NCBI GenBank assembly: GCA_021780275.1
Contig: JAJXZC010000684.1
Span: 1-5,773, forward strand
From: Pseudomonadota bacterium
Lineage (GTDB): Bacteria > Pseudomonadota > Alphaproteobacteria > Parvibaculales > Parvibaculaceae
DNA: 5,773 nt
Reading direction: 5' to 3'
Shown: positions 5,327-5,773 of the stretch, piece after piece
How the letters are laid out: every line of letters begins with the position of its first letter
Position numbering within the stretch: position 1 is the stretch's first letter
Notes under the pieces: model-generated
Told to the model about the DNA's origin: nothing
What the model saw: only the letters and a program-made list of their open reading frames with translations
The model's database searches: none
Translations under genes and position numbers: made by a program

Positions 5327-5773
5327 TTACGGCCACTTCACTTCCGGCGGCATGGACGACAGGATCGACGCGACGTTGCCGCCGGTCTTCAATCCGAATG
5401 TCGTGCCGCGGTCATAGAGCAGGTTGAACTCGACATAGCGGCCGCGGCGGATCAACTGCTCCTCGCGCTCTTCGGGCGTCCATGCCTCGTTCATGTGGCG
5501 TCGCACCAGCTTCGGATAGATGTCGAGGAAGGCGCGGCCCACATCCTGCGTGAAGGCGAAGTCCTTCTCCCAGTCGCCGGAATTGTGGTGGTCGTAGAAA
5601 ATGCCGCCCGTGCCGCGCGGCTCGTTCCGGTGCGGCAGGAAGAAATATTCGTCGCACCATTTCTTGAAGCGCGGATAGTAGGTCGCGTCGTGCCGGTCGC
5701 AGGCGCCCTTCATGGCGGCGTGCAAGTCGATCGTGTCGGGATGGTCCTGCCGCCGCTGCACGTCGAGCACGGG
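5327..5773 (-). CDS. hemF: Oxygen-dependent coproporphyrinogen III oxidase, C-terminal half (partial)
   Basis: HemF converts coproporphyrinogen III to protoporphyrinogen IX with O2 and no cofactor. The window holds its last 148 codons; the 5' part lies beyond the right edge. Relative to E. coli HemF (299 residues) this is about the second half. It includes the strongly conserved blocks [59 protein letters not shown] and [20 protein letters not shown]. The last of these ends the protein as in other alphaproteobacterial HemF sequences. The DUF2971 gene begins 45 nt downstream on the same strand, and no terminator hairpin is seen between them. With hemN at 1101-2450, the locus holds both the O2-using and O2-free forms of this enzyme step. 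Confidence 0.96.
   Translation of the reverse strand, partial: PVLDVQRRQDHPDTIDLHAAMKGACDRHDATYYPRFKKWCDEYFFLPHRNEPRGTGGIFYDHHNSGDWEKDFAFTQDVGRAFLDIYPKLVRRHMNEAWTPEEREEQLIRRGRYVEFNLLYDRGTTFGLKTGGNVASILSSMPPEVKWP

Overview
The window looks like chromosomal DNA from an alphaproteobacterium. The genes are GC-rich with GC-rich third codon positions, and the protein ends and motifs of HemN, HemF, YbaK and the CCA-adding enzyme fit that class. The genus cannot be fixed from the sequence alone. No rRNA, tRNA, CRISPR array, insertion sequence or integrase was seen.

Layout, left to right. (1) Positions 1-178 (+) hold the C-terminal end of a CCA tRNA nucleotidyltransferase. It is followed after 8 nt by a small exported protein (187-744, +) resembling the DUF3828 family. 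(2) A previously easy-to-miss 36-residue ORF (741-851, -) ends in a convergent 4-nt overlap with that gene. It has a good Shine-Dalgarno and one predicted transmembrane segment. (3) The divergent region 852-1100 carries two good FNR/FixK-type boxes (908-921 and 982-995). It lies between the small ORF and hemN (1101-2450, +), the oxygen-independent coproporphyrinogen III oxidase. (4) The 213-nt gap 2451-2663 is AT-rich at first and contains several overlapping inverted repeats. It leads into an alpha-oxoamine synthase-family PLP enzyme (2664-3929, +), probably started by TTG. (5) On the minus strand, reading leftward, are the end of hemF (oxygen-dependent coproporphyrinogen III oxidase, 5773-5327), a lower-GC DUF2971 gene (5281-4430) and ybaK (4411-3935). 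ybaK converges on the oxoamine synthase.

How it fits together. hemN and hemF catalyse the same step of heme synthesis, the first without and the second with O2, so the host probably lives across a range of oxygen levels. The FNR/FixK boxes near hemN agree with this. The oxoamine synthase sits between these heme genes but lacks the ALA-synthase signature, so it should not be called hemA on position alone. The DUF2971 gene looks like an accessory insertion between hemF and ybaK. The most interesting item is the small membrane ORF. One FNR/FixK box lies at almost exactly the activating distance from a possible -10 element pointing toward it, which suggests an oxygen-regulated small membrane protein divergent from hemN.
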